This document shows positions 45,564 through 54,016 of a stretch of DNA of 60,785 nt, piece by piece. The translations under genes were made by a program, and so were the position numbers. Under the pieces are notes generated by a model that had not been told where the DNA came from, ran no database searches, and saw only the letters and a list, made by a program, of their open reading frames with translations. Numbering within the stretch: position 1 is the first letter of the stretch; every line of letters begins with the position of its first letter. Source of the stretch: Alphaproteobacteria bacterium. GTDB lineage: Bacteria > Pseudomonadota > Alphaproteobacteria > Puniceispirillales > Puniceispirillaceae. Where the stretch lies: contig JADHLH010000006.1 in the NCBI GenBank assembly GCA_016780765.1, positions 1 to 60,785 of the forward strand, read 5' to 3'.

Positions 45564-46580
45564 ATGAAACTGGCTACCCTGAATGACGGCACGCGTGACG
45601 GCAGACTGGTCGTTGTCTCGCGCAATCTGTCGCGTTGCGCCGGGGCCGATGCCATTGCACCCACCCTGCAGGCCGCGCTGGATGACTGGGCGAAGACAGA
45701 ACCGGCACTGACAAAGCTGTTCAATGATCTGCAAGATGGCGGGGTTGCCGGTGACCCGTTTGAACAGGCTGCAGCGCATTCCCCCCTGCCCCGCGCCTAT
45801 CAATGGGCTGACGGATCGGCTTATGTGAACCATGTGGCACTTGTCCGGCAGGCCCGCGGGGCTGAAATGCCTGACAGTTTCTGGAGCGACCCGCTGATGT
45901 ATCAGGGCGGGTCAGATGATTTTATGCCGCCCCGTGCGCCGATCGAAATTCCGGATGCAAGCTGGGGTATCGATATGGAGGCCGAAATCGCTGTGATTAC
46001 AGATGATGTGCGAATGGGCGTATCATCAGCCGATGCCGCCAGCCATATCAAGCTGGTGATGCTAGTCAATGATGTCTCGCTGCGCAATCTGATCCCCGCC
46101 GAACTTGGCAAGGGCTTTGGCTTCTTCCAGTCAAAGCCATCGACGGCCTTTTCGCCGGTTGCCGTCACACCGGACGAATTTGGCACCGCATGGCAGGATT
46201 GCGTGCTGCACCGCGTAATGGAGGTTGATCTGAATGGCCAGCCGCTTGGCCGCGCCAATGCGGGCACCGATGCAACATTCAGTCTGGCACAGCTTGTCGC
46301 GCATGCCGCCAAGTCACGAAACCTGGGGGCTGGTGCCATCATCGGGTCGGGCACCATATCCAACCGCGATGCAGATGGCGGGCCGGGACGACCAGTTGAC
46401 GCAGGCGGACGGGGCTATTCCTGCCTTGCCGAAATCCGTATGGTGGAGACGATACGCGATGGCAAGCCGGCAACACCCTTCATGCAATTTGGTGATCGGG
46501 TGGGAATCGAAATGCATGATGATGACGGTGCCAGCATTTTCGGACGCATTGACCAGACAGTGGAAAAATTTGATGTCTAA
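45564..46580 (+). CDS. Fumarylacetoacetate hydrolase family protein
   Basis: This 338-residue FAH-superfamily enzyme has the metal-binding acidic block GIDMEAEIAVI, VNDVSLRNLIP and GFGFFQSKPSTAFSP. Between hmgA and maiA it is the expected fumarylacetoacetase giving fumarate and acetoacetate, in the short bacterial form. Its stop overlaps the next gene by 8 bp. Confidence 0.92.
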   Translation: MKLATLNDGTRDGRLVVVSRNLSRCAGADAIAPTLQAALDDWAKTEPALTKLFNDLQDGGVAGDPFEQAAAHSPLPRAYQWADGSAYVNHVALVRQARGAEMPDSFWSDPLMYQGGSDDFMPPRAPIEIPDASWGIDMEAEIAVITDDVRMGVSSADAASHIKLVMLVNDVSLRNLIPAELGKGFGFFQSKPSTAFSPVAVTPDEFGTAWQDCVLHRVMEVDLNGQPLGRANAGTDATFSLAQLVAHAAKSRNLGAGAIIGSGTISNRDADGGPGRPVDAGGRGYSCLAEIRMVETIRDGKPATPFMQFGDRVGIEMHDDDGASIFGRIDQTVEKFDV

Positions 46581-47526
46581 ATCCTTTGCCTCTCAAGGCG
46601 ACCTTTCAGAAAAGACCATCAGCTTTACCGAGATCGGACGCGATTTGTGGGCTTTCACTGCCGAGGGTGACCCCAACACAGGTGTGATCATCGGCGATGA
46701 CTCGGTGATGGTGATCGACGCGCAGGCCACGCCGCGCCTTGCCAACATTGTTGTCGAGAAAATCCGCAGCGTGACCGACAAGCCGATCAAGCATGTTGTG
46801 CTGTCGCATTATCACGCTGTCCGTGTGCTTGGTGCCTCTGCCTATGACGCATCGGAGATCGTGGCATCGGACAAGTGCCTGGCGATGATCCACGAACGCG
46901 GGCAGGAAGACTGGGACAGTGAGTTTGCCCGTTTCCCACGCCTGTTCGAGGGGCATGAAAGCATTCCCGGGCTGACCTGGCCCACCCTGACATTCAATGA
47001 CCGGCTGACCATCCATCTTGGCAAGAGGCGGGTTGAGCTGATGTTTATGGGCCGCGCGCACACCGCCGGGGATATCGTAGCGTTTGTGCCGGATGAACAG
47101 GTGATGTTTACCGGCGATATCGTTGAATATCACTCGGCCTGTTATTGCGGTGACGGACATTTCAATGACTGGGGCAACACGCTGGACAACATTGCTGCCT
47201 TCCGGCCAGCCGCGATTGCACCCGGGCGCGGCGACGCGCTGGTGGGTGATGCAATGGTCGGGGCTGCAATTACCAATACACGTGATTTTGTGGAAAGCAC
47301 CTATCGTCCGGCAGCCATGGTGGCAGCACGCGGCGGCAGTCTGAAAGATGCGTGGGATGCGGTACGCGCCGAATGCGATCCGAAATTCGCCGACTACGCG
47401 ATCTATGAACATTGCCTGCCATTCAATGTGGCACGCGCCTTTGACGAGGCAAAAGGCATCGACACGCCCCGCATCTGGACAGCCGAGCGCGACATCGACA
47501 TGTGGAACGCTCTGCAGAACGGATAG
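46573..47526 (+). CDS. Metallo-beta-lactamase-fold hydrolase with changed metal motif
   Basis: This 317-residue MBL-fold protein is in the homogentisate operon. The usual HxHxDH is HYHAVR (LSHYHAVRVLGAS), so the Asp and third His are replaced, while GRAHTAGDIVAF and VMFTGDIVEYH keep the later His and Asp ligands. It may bind one metal or use altered chemistry. Function is unknown; the operon suggests handling of a CoA ester, lactone or stalled pathway intermediate. The ATG at 46573 overlaps the fahA-like stop; the longer open frame upstream is within that gene. Confidence 0.82.
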   Translation: MSKSFASQGDLSEKTISFTEIGRDLWAFTAEGDPNTGVIIGDDSVMVIDAQATPRLANIVVEKIRSVTDKPIKHVVLSHYHAVRVLGASAYDASEIVASDKCLAMIHERGQEDWDSEFARFPRLFEGHESIPGLTWPTLTFNDRLTIHLGKRRVELMFMGRAHTAGDIVAFVPDEQVMFTGDIVEYHSACYCGDGHFNDWGNTLDNIAAFRPAAIAPGRGDALVGDAMVGAAITNTRDFVESTYRPAAMVAARGGSLKDAWDAVRAECDPKFADYAIYEHCLPFNVARAFDEAKGIDTPRIWTAERDIDMWNALQNG

Positions 47527-47576
47527 GCATTAACGGCTTGGCCCCATAACTGGCAATATGACAGACGGACAGGATA

Positions 47577-49190
47577 ATGGCACGATATCAGTATGAGCCC
47601 TTTGATTATGTAACGCCGCCCGAACTGACCGGACAGGCTGGTACACGTGCGCCTGTCATTATTGTTGGTGCCGGGCCAATCGGCCTTGGCGCCGCAGTCG
47701 ATCTTGCGACCCACGGCATCGCCAGCGTTGTCGTTGATGACAATAATGTTGTGTCAGTCGGCAGTCGTGCAATCTGCTGGGCCAAGCGCAGTCTCGAGAT
47801 ATTTGACAGGCTGGGCATCGGCGACAGGATGCTGGAAAAAGGCGTGACCTGGAAGCTGGGGCGGGTTTTTCGCGGCGATCAGGAGGTCTATAATTTCGAC
47901 CTGTTGCCAGATGATGGCCACAAGTTCCCGGCCTTCATCAATCTGCAGCAATATTATGTGGAGCAATATCTTGTCGAGCGCTGCACCGACTTTCCAGATT
48001 TGATCGACTTGCGCTTCAAGAACCGTGTTCAGTCGGTCGGACAGGATGAAACAGGCGTCTGGGCCGATATCGAAACGCCTGACGGCAGTTACCGCCTGGA
48101 CGGCGATTTTCTGCTGGCCTGTGACGGGGCGAACAGCCGCTTGCGCCGACAGTTCGGCCTTGACTTCGGCGGGCGGTATTTTGAGGAACGCTTCCTGATC
48201 GCCGATGTCGAGATGCAGGCTGACTTTCCGTCCGAACGGTGGTTCTGGTTCACCCCGACATTTCACCCCGGTCAGTCGGCGCTGCTGCACAAGCAACCCG
48301 ACAATATCTACCGCATCGACTTGCAGCTGGGCCCTGATGCCGACCCGGAAGAAGAAAAGAAGCCGGAGAACGTTATTCCGCGGATTGAAAAGGTGGTTGG
48401 CGGGCGACCCTTCAAGCTGGATTGGGTATCGGTCTACAGTTTCAACTGCCGGCGGATTGACAGATTTGTCCATGACCGGGTGATCTTTATCGGTGATTCA
48501 GCGCACGTGGTCTCACCCTTTGGTGCCCGCGGCGGCAATGGCGGCATGCATGATGTTGATAACCTGTGCTGGAAGCTGGCACACATCATCAACGGGACGT
48601 CCGATGCCAGCCTGCTGGACAGCTATGATGCCGAGCGCGTGCATGGGGCTGATGAGAATATTCGCAATTCCAGCTGGACCTCGCGCTTTATGTCACCGGA
48701 ACCGGGAATCGAGATGTCGTTCCGCAATGCCGTTCTCAGCCTTGCTGTCGACACGCCGTTTGCCCGCCGCATGGTTAATGCCGGCCGGCTATCCGTGCCG
48801 TGCCAGCTGGATAGCAGTGATCTGAACAGTCATGACTCAGATGAATTCGATGTTGCGATGCAGACCGGCATGGTGTGCCTTGATGCGCCAGTGCGCCATG
48901 CTGATGGCCGCGATGACTGGCTGATGCGCCAGATTGGTGGGGGCTTTTGCCTGCTTGCAACTGGCGGGGCCACAATCGATCCGGCAACACTGCCAGATGG
49001 CATCACCGTGCTTGAGATCGGCAGCGGGCGTGACGGCAGCCTTGAAGATACCGAGGGCCTTGTGGCGGCGCGTTACGGGCGCGGCGTTCACCTGATCCGC
49101 CCTGACCAGCATCTGGCCGCGCGCTGGGTCGCACCAACGCCGGGCGATATTACATCGGCGCTGGCGCGCTGTGCCCGTATTGCCGCCTGA
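47577..49190 (+). CDS. FAD-dependent aromatic monooxygenase, MhpA-like
   Basis: This 537-residue flavoprotein of the p-hydroxybenzoate hydroxylase/PheA-TfdB-MhpA group has the dinucleotide fold IIVGAGPIGLGAAVDLA (residues about 28-44), the DG motif CDGANSRLRR and the GD motif VIFIGDSAHVVSPFGARGG. A C-terminal thioredoxin-like domain is present. Next to hmgA it may hydroxylate a phenolic acid such as 3-hydroxyphenylacetate to feed homogentisate, but the substrate is inference. Confidence 0.88.
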   Translation: MARYQYEPFDYVTPPELTGQAGTRAPVIIVGAGPIGLGAAVDLATHGIASVVVDDNNVVSVGSRAICWAKRSLEIFDRLGIGDRMLEKGVTWKLGRVFRGDQEVYNFDLLPDDGHKFPAFINLQQYYVEQYLVERCTDFPDLIDLRFKNRVQSVGQDETGVWADIETPDGSYRLDGDFLLACDGANSRLRRQFGLDFGGRYFEERFLIADVEMQADFPSERWFWFTPTFHPGQSALLHKQPDNIYRIDLQLGPDADPEEEKKPENVIPRIEKVVGGRPFKLDWVSVYSFNCRRIDRFVHDRVIFIGDSAHVVSPFGARGGNGGMHDVDNLCWKLAHIINGTSDASLLDSYDAERVHGADENIRNSSWTSRFMSPEPGIEMSFRNAVLSLAVDTPFARRMVNAGRLSVPCQLDSSDLNSHDSDEFDVAMQTGMVCLDAPVRHADGRDDWLMRQIGGGFCLLATGGATIDPATLPDGITVLEIGSGRDGSLEDTEGLVAARYGRGVHLIRPDQHLAARWVAPTPGDITSALARCARIAA

Positions 49191-49238
49191 TGATGGCCTT
49201 GGTCACAAGGTCGAAACGACATGCAACGGAGGGGTGCG

Positions 49239-49439
49239 ATGACCCTGAACACCGAATTCAATCTGGGCACGCAAAGCGACAGCCTGTTCAATGAATTGCT
49301 GGATGCGCATCAAGGTCTGAGTTTAGATCAGTCGAGCCAGATGAATGCTGCCATGATCCTGTTGCTGATGAACCATATTGGCGATCCGGCGGTGATCCGC
49401 GATGCGATAGCGCGCGCCCGCGCTGCCCTCGACGCCTGA
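49239..49439 (+). CDS. DUF2783-like small protein
   Basis: This 66-residue helical protein starts at the ATG at 49239, which is preceded by GGAGGGG, a much better ribosome site than the in-frame ATG at 49221. MNHIGDPAVIRDAIARAR is typical of the small proteins found directly after MhpA-like monooxygenases in alphaproteobacteria. I assign DUF2783 from memory of this context. The function is unknown; it may partner or stabilise the monooxygenase. Confidence 0.7.
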   Translation: MTLNTEFNLGTQSDSLFNELLDAHQGLSLDQSSQMNAAMILLLMNHIGDPAVIRDAIARARAALDA

Positions 49440-49497
49440 CCGAATTGATCTATGAGAAAAATGGCGCATTCCCCAACTGACAGCAGGACAGCACATC

Positions 49498-50145
49498 ATG
49501 ACCACACCCGTCCTTTATGATTACTGGCGTTCCTCGGCAAGTTACCGTGTGCGCATCACTCTGAACCTGAAAGATATTGCCTATCAGGCGGTGACCATCG
49601 ATCTGCAGACGCAGCAACATGTTGGTGTGGAACACAAGGCACGCAACCCGCAGGGCTTTGTGCCGGCGCTGGATATTGACGGTCGCATGATGACACAGTC
49701 GCTGGCGATCATTGAATATCTGGACAGTCGCAACCCGGCCCCTGCCCTGTTGCCAGCCGATCCGGCCGAGGCAGCGCGTCTGCGCGCCATCGCCTATGCC
49801 ATTGCGATGGAGATACACCCGATCTGCAACCCCAGTGTTGTCGCGCATCATGCAGCCGCCTTTGACGGCAGCAATGATGATCGTAAGATCTGGATGCAGC
49901 ATTTCATCGACAAGGGATTGCGCGCTGTCGAGGCACTGGCAGATCATCCGGCCAGCGGCCGCTTTCTTCATGGTGACAGCCCTGGCCTTGCCGATATCGT
50001 GCTTGTACCGCAGCTCTATAACGCGCGCCGCTGGGAGGTGTCGCTTGATGACATGCCGCGATTGACGGCCATCGATGCGGTGTGTCGCGATCTGCCAGCC
50101 TTTGCCGCAGCCGCTCCCGAAGCGGTGAACAACGCGCCCTCCTGA
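49498..50145 (+). CDS. maiA: Maleylacetoacetate isomerase (zeta-class GST)
   Basis: This 215-residue glutathione-dependent enzyme isomerises maleylacetoacetate to fumarylacetoacetate. The N-terminal thioredoxin-like domain has YWRSSASYRVRITLNLK with the catalytic Ser; the family's SSCSWRVR Cys is Ala, as in many bacterial forms. ALLPADPAEAARLRA begins the C-terminal helical domain. The stop shares a base with the trmL start (TGATG). Confidence 0.93.
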   Translation: MTTPVLYDYWRSSASYRVRITLNLKDIAYQAVTIDLQTQQHVGVEHKARNPQGFVPALDIDGRMMTQSLAIIEYLDSRNPAPALLPADPAEAARLRAIAYAIAMEIHPICNPSVVAHHAAAFDGSNDDRKIWMQHFIDKGLRAVEALADHPASGRFLHGDSPGLADIVLVPQLYNARRWEVSLDDMPRLTAIDAVCRDLPAFAAAAPEAVNNAPS

Positions 50146-50636
50146 TGTTTCATATCATCCTGTTCAACCCGCAAATACCGCCCAATACCGGAAACATCAT
50201 CCGGCTTTGTGCCAACACCGGTGCCAGCCTGCATCTGATTCATCCCCTTGGTTTCAGGCTGGATGAAAAATCCTGCCGCCGTGCCGGGCTGGACTATCAC
50301 GCGCTGTCAGATGTGCATCAGCATGACGACGTGCAGCAATGCCTTGATGCGTTGCAGACCCCCCGCCTTTTCGCGGTCACCAAATTTGCCACCAGGCGCT
50401 ATGACAGCGTTGCCTATCAGCGCGATGATGCGCTGCTGTTTGGCACCGAGACATCTGGGCTTCCAGCCGCGCTGCATGACCGCATCGATGATGATCACAA
50501 GCTGGCGCTGCCGATGGCTGACGGCAATCGCAGCCTGAATCTGTCAAACGCCGTTTCCATCGTTCTTTACGAGGCGTGGCGCCGCTGTGATTTTGCCGGT
50601 ATGGTGCCGCTTCCCGCCAACCCCGATCTTGTGTGA
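50145..50636 (+). CDS. trmL: tRNA (cytidine/uridine 34-2'-O)-methyltransferase
   Basis: This 163-residue SPOUT methyltransferase begins MFHIILFNPQIPPNTGNIIR. The trefoil-knot segment is visible as LLFGTETSGLP, LALPMADGNRSLNLSNAVSI and VLYEAWRR. TrmL 2'-O-methylates the wobble base of tRNA-Leu isoacceptors, one of which, tRNA-Leu(CAA), is encoded in this window. It is fused to the catabolic operon only by overlap and is probably a passenger. Confidence 0.93.
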   Translation: MFHIILFNPQIPPNTGNIIRLCANTGASLHLIHPLGFRLDEKSCRRAGLDYHALSDVHQHDDVQQCLDALQTPRLFAVTKFATRRYDSVAYQRDDALLFGTETSGLPAALHDRIDDDHKLALPMADGNRSLNLSNAVSIVLYEAWRRCDFAGMVPLPANPDLV

Positions 50637-50640
50637 CCCG

Positions 50641-51672
50641 ATGCCCGTACCTGCTGACACTGCCACTCTTCAGAAACTGAATGTTCCAACGCCGGGTGAT
50701 GGCGAGATGGTCAGCATTGCCGATGATCTGCTGTGGTTTCGCTTTCATCTTCCGTTCCGGCTGAATCATATCAATCTGTTCGCGCTGGACACCGATCAGG
50801 GCTGGATGCTGATCGATTGCGGCATCAACAGTGATGATATCGGTGCGCAATGGGATGTCATCCTGCCGCAACTGGAAGGGCGCAAACCTGTCGCCGGGAT
50901 CATCGTCACGCATCATCATGCTGATCACATCGGCTATGCGGGTGCGCTTGCCGCGCGCACCGGGGCACCGATCCATATCGGTGATGTGGAACATAGTATG
51001 GCGCGGTGGGCGCTGTCCCAGAGCGAGGACAGTTTTGCCGCCGTCGCCGCGGCCACCTATGCCAATTTCGGACTACCCGAGGCGCTGGTGACACGCACAA
51101 CCTCGGTCGGCAACTATTACCGCAAGCTGGTTGGCGATTTCCCCGAGGCCAGGATCATAACACCTGACACCGTGATCGAGACCGTTTCAGGCAACTGGAA
51201 GGTGCGATTTGATGCAGGTCATGCGCCCGGCCATCTCGGGCTTTATGACGAGGTGCGTCGTCTCTATATTGCGGTTGATTTCCTGCTTGGCCGGATTTCA
51301 CCGAATATTTCAGTCAGCCTGCGCGATCCGGACCGCGATGTACTGGCACAATATTATGAATATCTTACCAGCGTTGCCAATCTTGGTGCCGATTGGCAGA
51401 TCATCTGCGGACATGACTGGCACTATCATGATGGCGCGGCCCGTGCCGCCCAGCTGGTTGCGCATCATGACAAACGGCTCGATGAATTACGCGTGATCGG
51501 CACACCGCAGACCACATCCGATGCGATGAATACCCTGTTCCGGATGGAACTGACCGACCACGAGATATTCTTTGCCAGCTGTGAAGCGCGGGCACATCTG
51601 AACCATCTGGTGTCGCGCGGTGATCTGGTGCGTGACATGCAGGACGGTGTCGCTGTCTTCAGCCCGGCCTGA
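50641..51672 (+). CDS. Metallo-beta-lactamase-fold hydrolase
   Basis: This 343-residue MBL protein has an intact metal motif THHHADHIG, the later His in GHAPGHLGLY, the Asp in AVDFLLG and a final His in ICGHDWHYHDG. The C-terminal helical region is typical of the glyoxalase II-like/multidrug-adaptor subgroup. The substrate is unknown. The ATG at 50641 gives a start four bases after the trmL stop. Confidence 0.85.
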   Translation: MPVPADTATLQKLNVPTPGDGEMVSIADDLLWFRFHLPFRLNHINLFALDTDQGWMLIDCGINSDDIGAQWDVILPQLEGRKPVAGIIVTHHHADHIGYAGALAARTGAPIHIGDVEHSMARWALSQSEDSFAAVAAATYANFGLPEALVTRTTSVGNYYRKLVGDFPEARIITPDTVIETVSGNWKVRFDAGHAPGHLGLYDEVRRLYIAVDFLLGRISPNISVSLRDPDRDVLAQYYEYLTSVANLGADWQIICGHDWHYHDGAARAAQLVAHHDKRLDELRVIGTPQTTSDAMNTLFRMELTDHEIFFASCEARAHLNHLVSRGDLVRDMQDGVAVFSPA

Positions 51673-51772
51673 ATTCATAGGGTGTGATCTCGTGTGGCGT
51701 ACGTTTGGGCTGGCGGCATTCAGACACACCTTGCTGCTGGCTGCGGTAATTGACTAACAAACCTCAGTCCGG

Positions 51773-51800
51773 CACAAGAAACCCTTCACGTCACCTTGTG
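51773..51800 (+). promoter_or_regulatory. Stem-loop in metY leader
   Basis: CACAAG and CTTGTG pair across a 16-base loop ending 10 bases before the metY ATG, so the stem could mask the ribosome site GTGGAG. A longer outer pair GGTGTG/CACACC occurs earlier (about 51680-51730). I could not match either to a SAM-II or SAM/SAH riboswitch. Confidence 0.25.
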
Positions 51801-51810
51801 GAGCGCGACA

Positions 51811-53118
51811 ATGAGCGATGACTACAAATTCGATACGCTGAGCCTGCATGCCGGCCATGTGCCTGATGCGCAGCATGGATCGCGCGCCGTCCCGATCCAT
51901 CAGACAACATCCTATGTGTTCCGTGATACCGACCACGCTGCAGCGCTCTACAATATGGAGCTTGGCGGCCATCTCTATACGCGGATTTCCAATCCCACCG
52001 TGGCCGTTCTGGAACAGCGGGTTGCCGCGCTTGATGGCGGGGTCGCCGCTACTGCCACTGCCTCGGGGATGGCAGCGCTGACCACAGCCGTGATGACGAT
52101 TTGTTCGTCAGGTGATCATATCGTCGCCTCATCGCGCATGTATGGTGCCAATATCAATCTGCTGGAAAATACGTTGCCACGCTTTGGCATCACCACCAGT
52201 TTTGTTGCCCCCGATGATGTGGACGCCATTCGCGATGCCATTCAGCCGAACACCAAGATCATCTTTGGTGAGGTGATCGGCAATCCGGGCCTCGATGTCA
52301 TGGATGTCGAGGCTGTCGCCGCGGTTGCCCGCGACGCGCATGTCCCGCTGATGCTGGATTGCACGTTCAACACCCCATGGCTGCTGAAGCCAGTGTCGCT
52401 TGGTGCCAATATCCTCATTCATTCGCTGACAAAATGGATGGGCGGGCACGGCGTTGCGATTGGCGGCGCGGTTGTTGATGGCGGCAATTTCGATTGGGGC
52501 AAGGATGACCGCTTTCCGACCATTGCCGGTCCGCACTACGCGATGAACGAAATCAATTTCCATGAGGAATTCGGCCCGGCCGCCTTTACGGCGAAACTCC
52601 GTGCCGAGGGCATGTATAATTTTGGCCCGTCCATGTCGCCAACCAATGCCTTTCATATTCTTCAGGGTATCGAGACTTTGCCACTGCGGATGCAAAGGCA
52701 TATGGACAACACCGCTGCCATGCTGACATTTCTGACGGAACATGACCAGGTGGCCTGGGTGAAACATCCCACATTGCCAACCCATCCAAGCCATGAACTG
52801 GTTCAGCGCATGCTGCCGAGGGGGGCCGGGTCGATTATCGTCTTCGGGTTGAAAGGGGGCCGTGCTGCCGGTCAGGCCTTTATCGAAGCGGTCCAGTTGT
52901 CATCACATCTGGCCAATGTCGGGGATGCAAAAACACTGGTCATTCATCCGGCCAGCACCACCCATTCGCATATTTCTGCTGAGGCGATGCGCGAAGGCGG
53001 CCTGTCGGATGACATGATCCGGCTGTCGGTCGGCCTGGAAGATATCGCGGATATCACCGCTGATTTCGAGCTGGGCATGCGAGCTGCGGCACGCGTGGCG
53101 GCACAGGCAGCCGAATAA
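51811..53118 (+). CDS. metY: O-acetylhomoserine aminocarboxypropyltransferase (sulfhydrylase)
   Basis: This 435-residue PLP enzyme makes homocysteine from O-acetylhomoserine and sulfide. PLP-binding Lys208 is in HSLTKWMGGHG; TRISNPTVAVLEQR and ATASGMAAL are the other family blocks. The length and the DEINFHEEFG-like insert favour MetY over MetB/MetZ. The ATG at 51811 follows a GTGGAG site. Its leader could carry a regulatory fold. Confidence 0.92.
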   Translation: MSDDYKFDTLSLHAGHVPDAQHGSRAVPIHQTTSYVFRDTDHAAALYNMELGGHLYTRISNPTVAVLEQRVAALDGGVAATATASGMAALTTAVMTICSSGDHIVASSRMYGANINLLENTLPRFGITTSFVAPDDVDAIRDAIQPNTKIIFGEVIGNPGLDVMDVEAVAAVARDAHVPLMLDCTFNTPWLLKPVSLGANILIHSLTKWMGGHGVAIGGAVVDGGNFDWGKDDRFPTIAGPHYAMNEINFHEEFGPAAFTAKLRAEGMYNFGPSMSPTNAFHILQGIETLPLRMQRHMDNTAAMLTFLTEHDQVAWVKHPTLPTHPSHELVQRMLPRGAGSIIVFGLKGGRAAGQAFIEAVQLSSHLANVGDAKTLVIHPASTTHSHISAEAMREGGLSDDMIRLSVGLEDIADITADFELGMRAAARVAAQAAE

Positions 53119-53191
53119 CCGGCTGCACGGCAACATGTGGAACAATACGCATGACCGCAGGTAACAGATTTCGGGGACAGGGATCAGCCGC

Positions 53192-53986
53192 ATGAAGCAT
53201 GAACAAGACGGTGTTTCCATACATATCGCGACTGGTGGGGTGGATTTTGACCCGCAAGGACAGGTCCTTGTCTTTTTGCATGGCAGTGGCCAGAACCATC
53301 TGACATGGGTACTTCAGAGCCGGTTTTTTGCCCATCGCGGCTATGCCGTTCTTGCCCCTGATTTTCCCGGCCATGGCCTGTCAGGCGGCACCCCCTTGAC
53401 CAGCATCGAAGCTCATGCTGACTGGCTGATTGCGCTGCTGGACCAGCTTGGTGTTGGCAGCGCCACACTTGTCGGCCATTCGCAAGGTGTGCTGGTGGCC
53501 ATAGAGGCCGCATCGCGCTATACGGGCAGGATCGACGCGCTGGCGCTGATCGCCGGAGCACTGGCGATCCCGGTCAATGACATGCTGGTGGAAACCGCGC
53601 TTGCAAAGCCGGCCAAGGCAGCGCGGATAATGACCAGCTGGGGTCACGGACCTGCTGCCCACAAGTTCGACAACACCCTGCCGGGCCATGCCTTTCTGGG
53701 CTTTGGACGGCGGGTCATGGAAATGAATGATCCGGCGGCGTTGCATGCCGATCTTGTTGCCTGCAACAGCTATGTGCGGGGCAAGGACGCTGCCGCCAGC
53801 ATCAGTCAGCCCACCTTGTGTCTGCTTGCCGCCAAGGACAAGATGACACCAGCCAAGTTCGGGCACAAAATGGCAGAGAGCATCGCCGATGCCACAGCCG
53901 TCACCTTTGAGGATGCCGGGCATTTCCTGCCAGCTGAATTCCCCGTAGAGGTCAATAACGCATTATCAGGGTTTCTGTCGCGCTGA
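53192..53986 (+). CDS. Alpha/beta hydrolase
   Basis: This 264-residue serine hydrolase has VFLHGSGQNH (oxyanion region), DFPGHGLSGG, nucleophile Ser97 in GHSQG, the acid in LAAKDKMTP and His in DAGHFLP. No lid or signal peptide suggests a cytoplasmic ester- or lactone-hydrolase. It lies between metY and the beta-oxidation fusion gene with short gaps; a role with acyl-CoA esters is possible but unproven. Confidence 0.87.
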   Translation: MKHEQDGVSIHIATGGVDFDPQGQVLVFLHGSGQNHLTWVLQSRFFAHRGYAVLAPDFPGHGLSGGTPLTSIEAHADWLIALLDQLGVGSATLVGHSQGVLVAIEAASRYTGRIDALALIAGALAIPVNDMLVETALAKPAKAARIMTSWGHGPAAHKFDNTLPGHAFLGFGRRVMEMNDPAALHADLVACNSYVRGKDAAASISQPTLCLLAAKDKMTPAKFGHKMAESIADATAVTFEDAGHFLPAEFPVEVNNALSGFLSR

Positions 53987-54016
53987 CGCGTGACCGGACA
54001 GATCAAGAGGTAAGAC

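Noticed and set aside
51673..51810. SAM-II or SAM/SAH riboswitch in the metY leader
   Set aside because: Stems are present but I could not find the conserved loop or pseudoknot sequences of either class, so only a generic stem-loop is reported.
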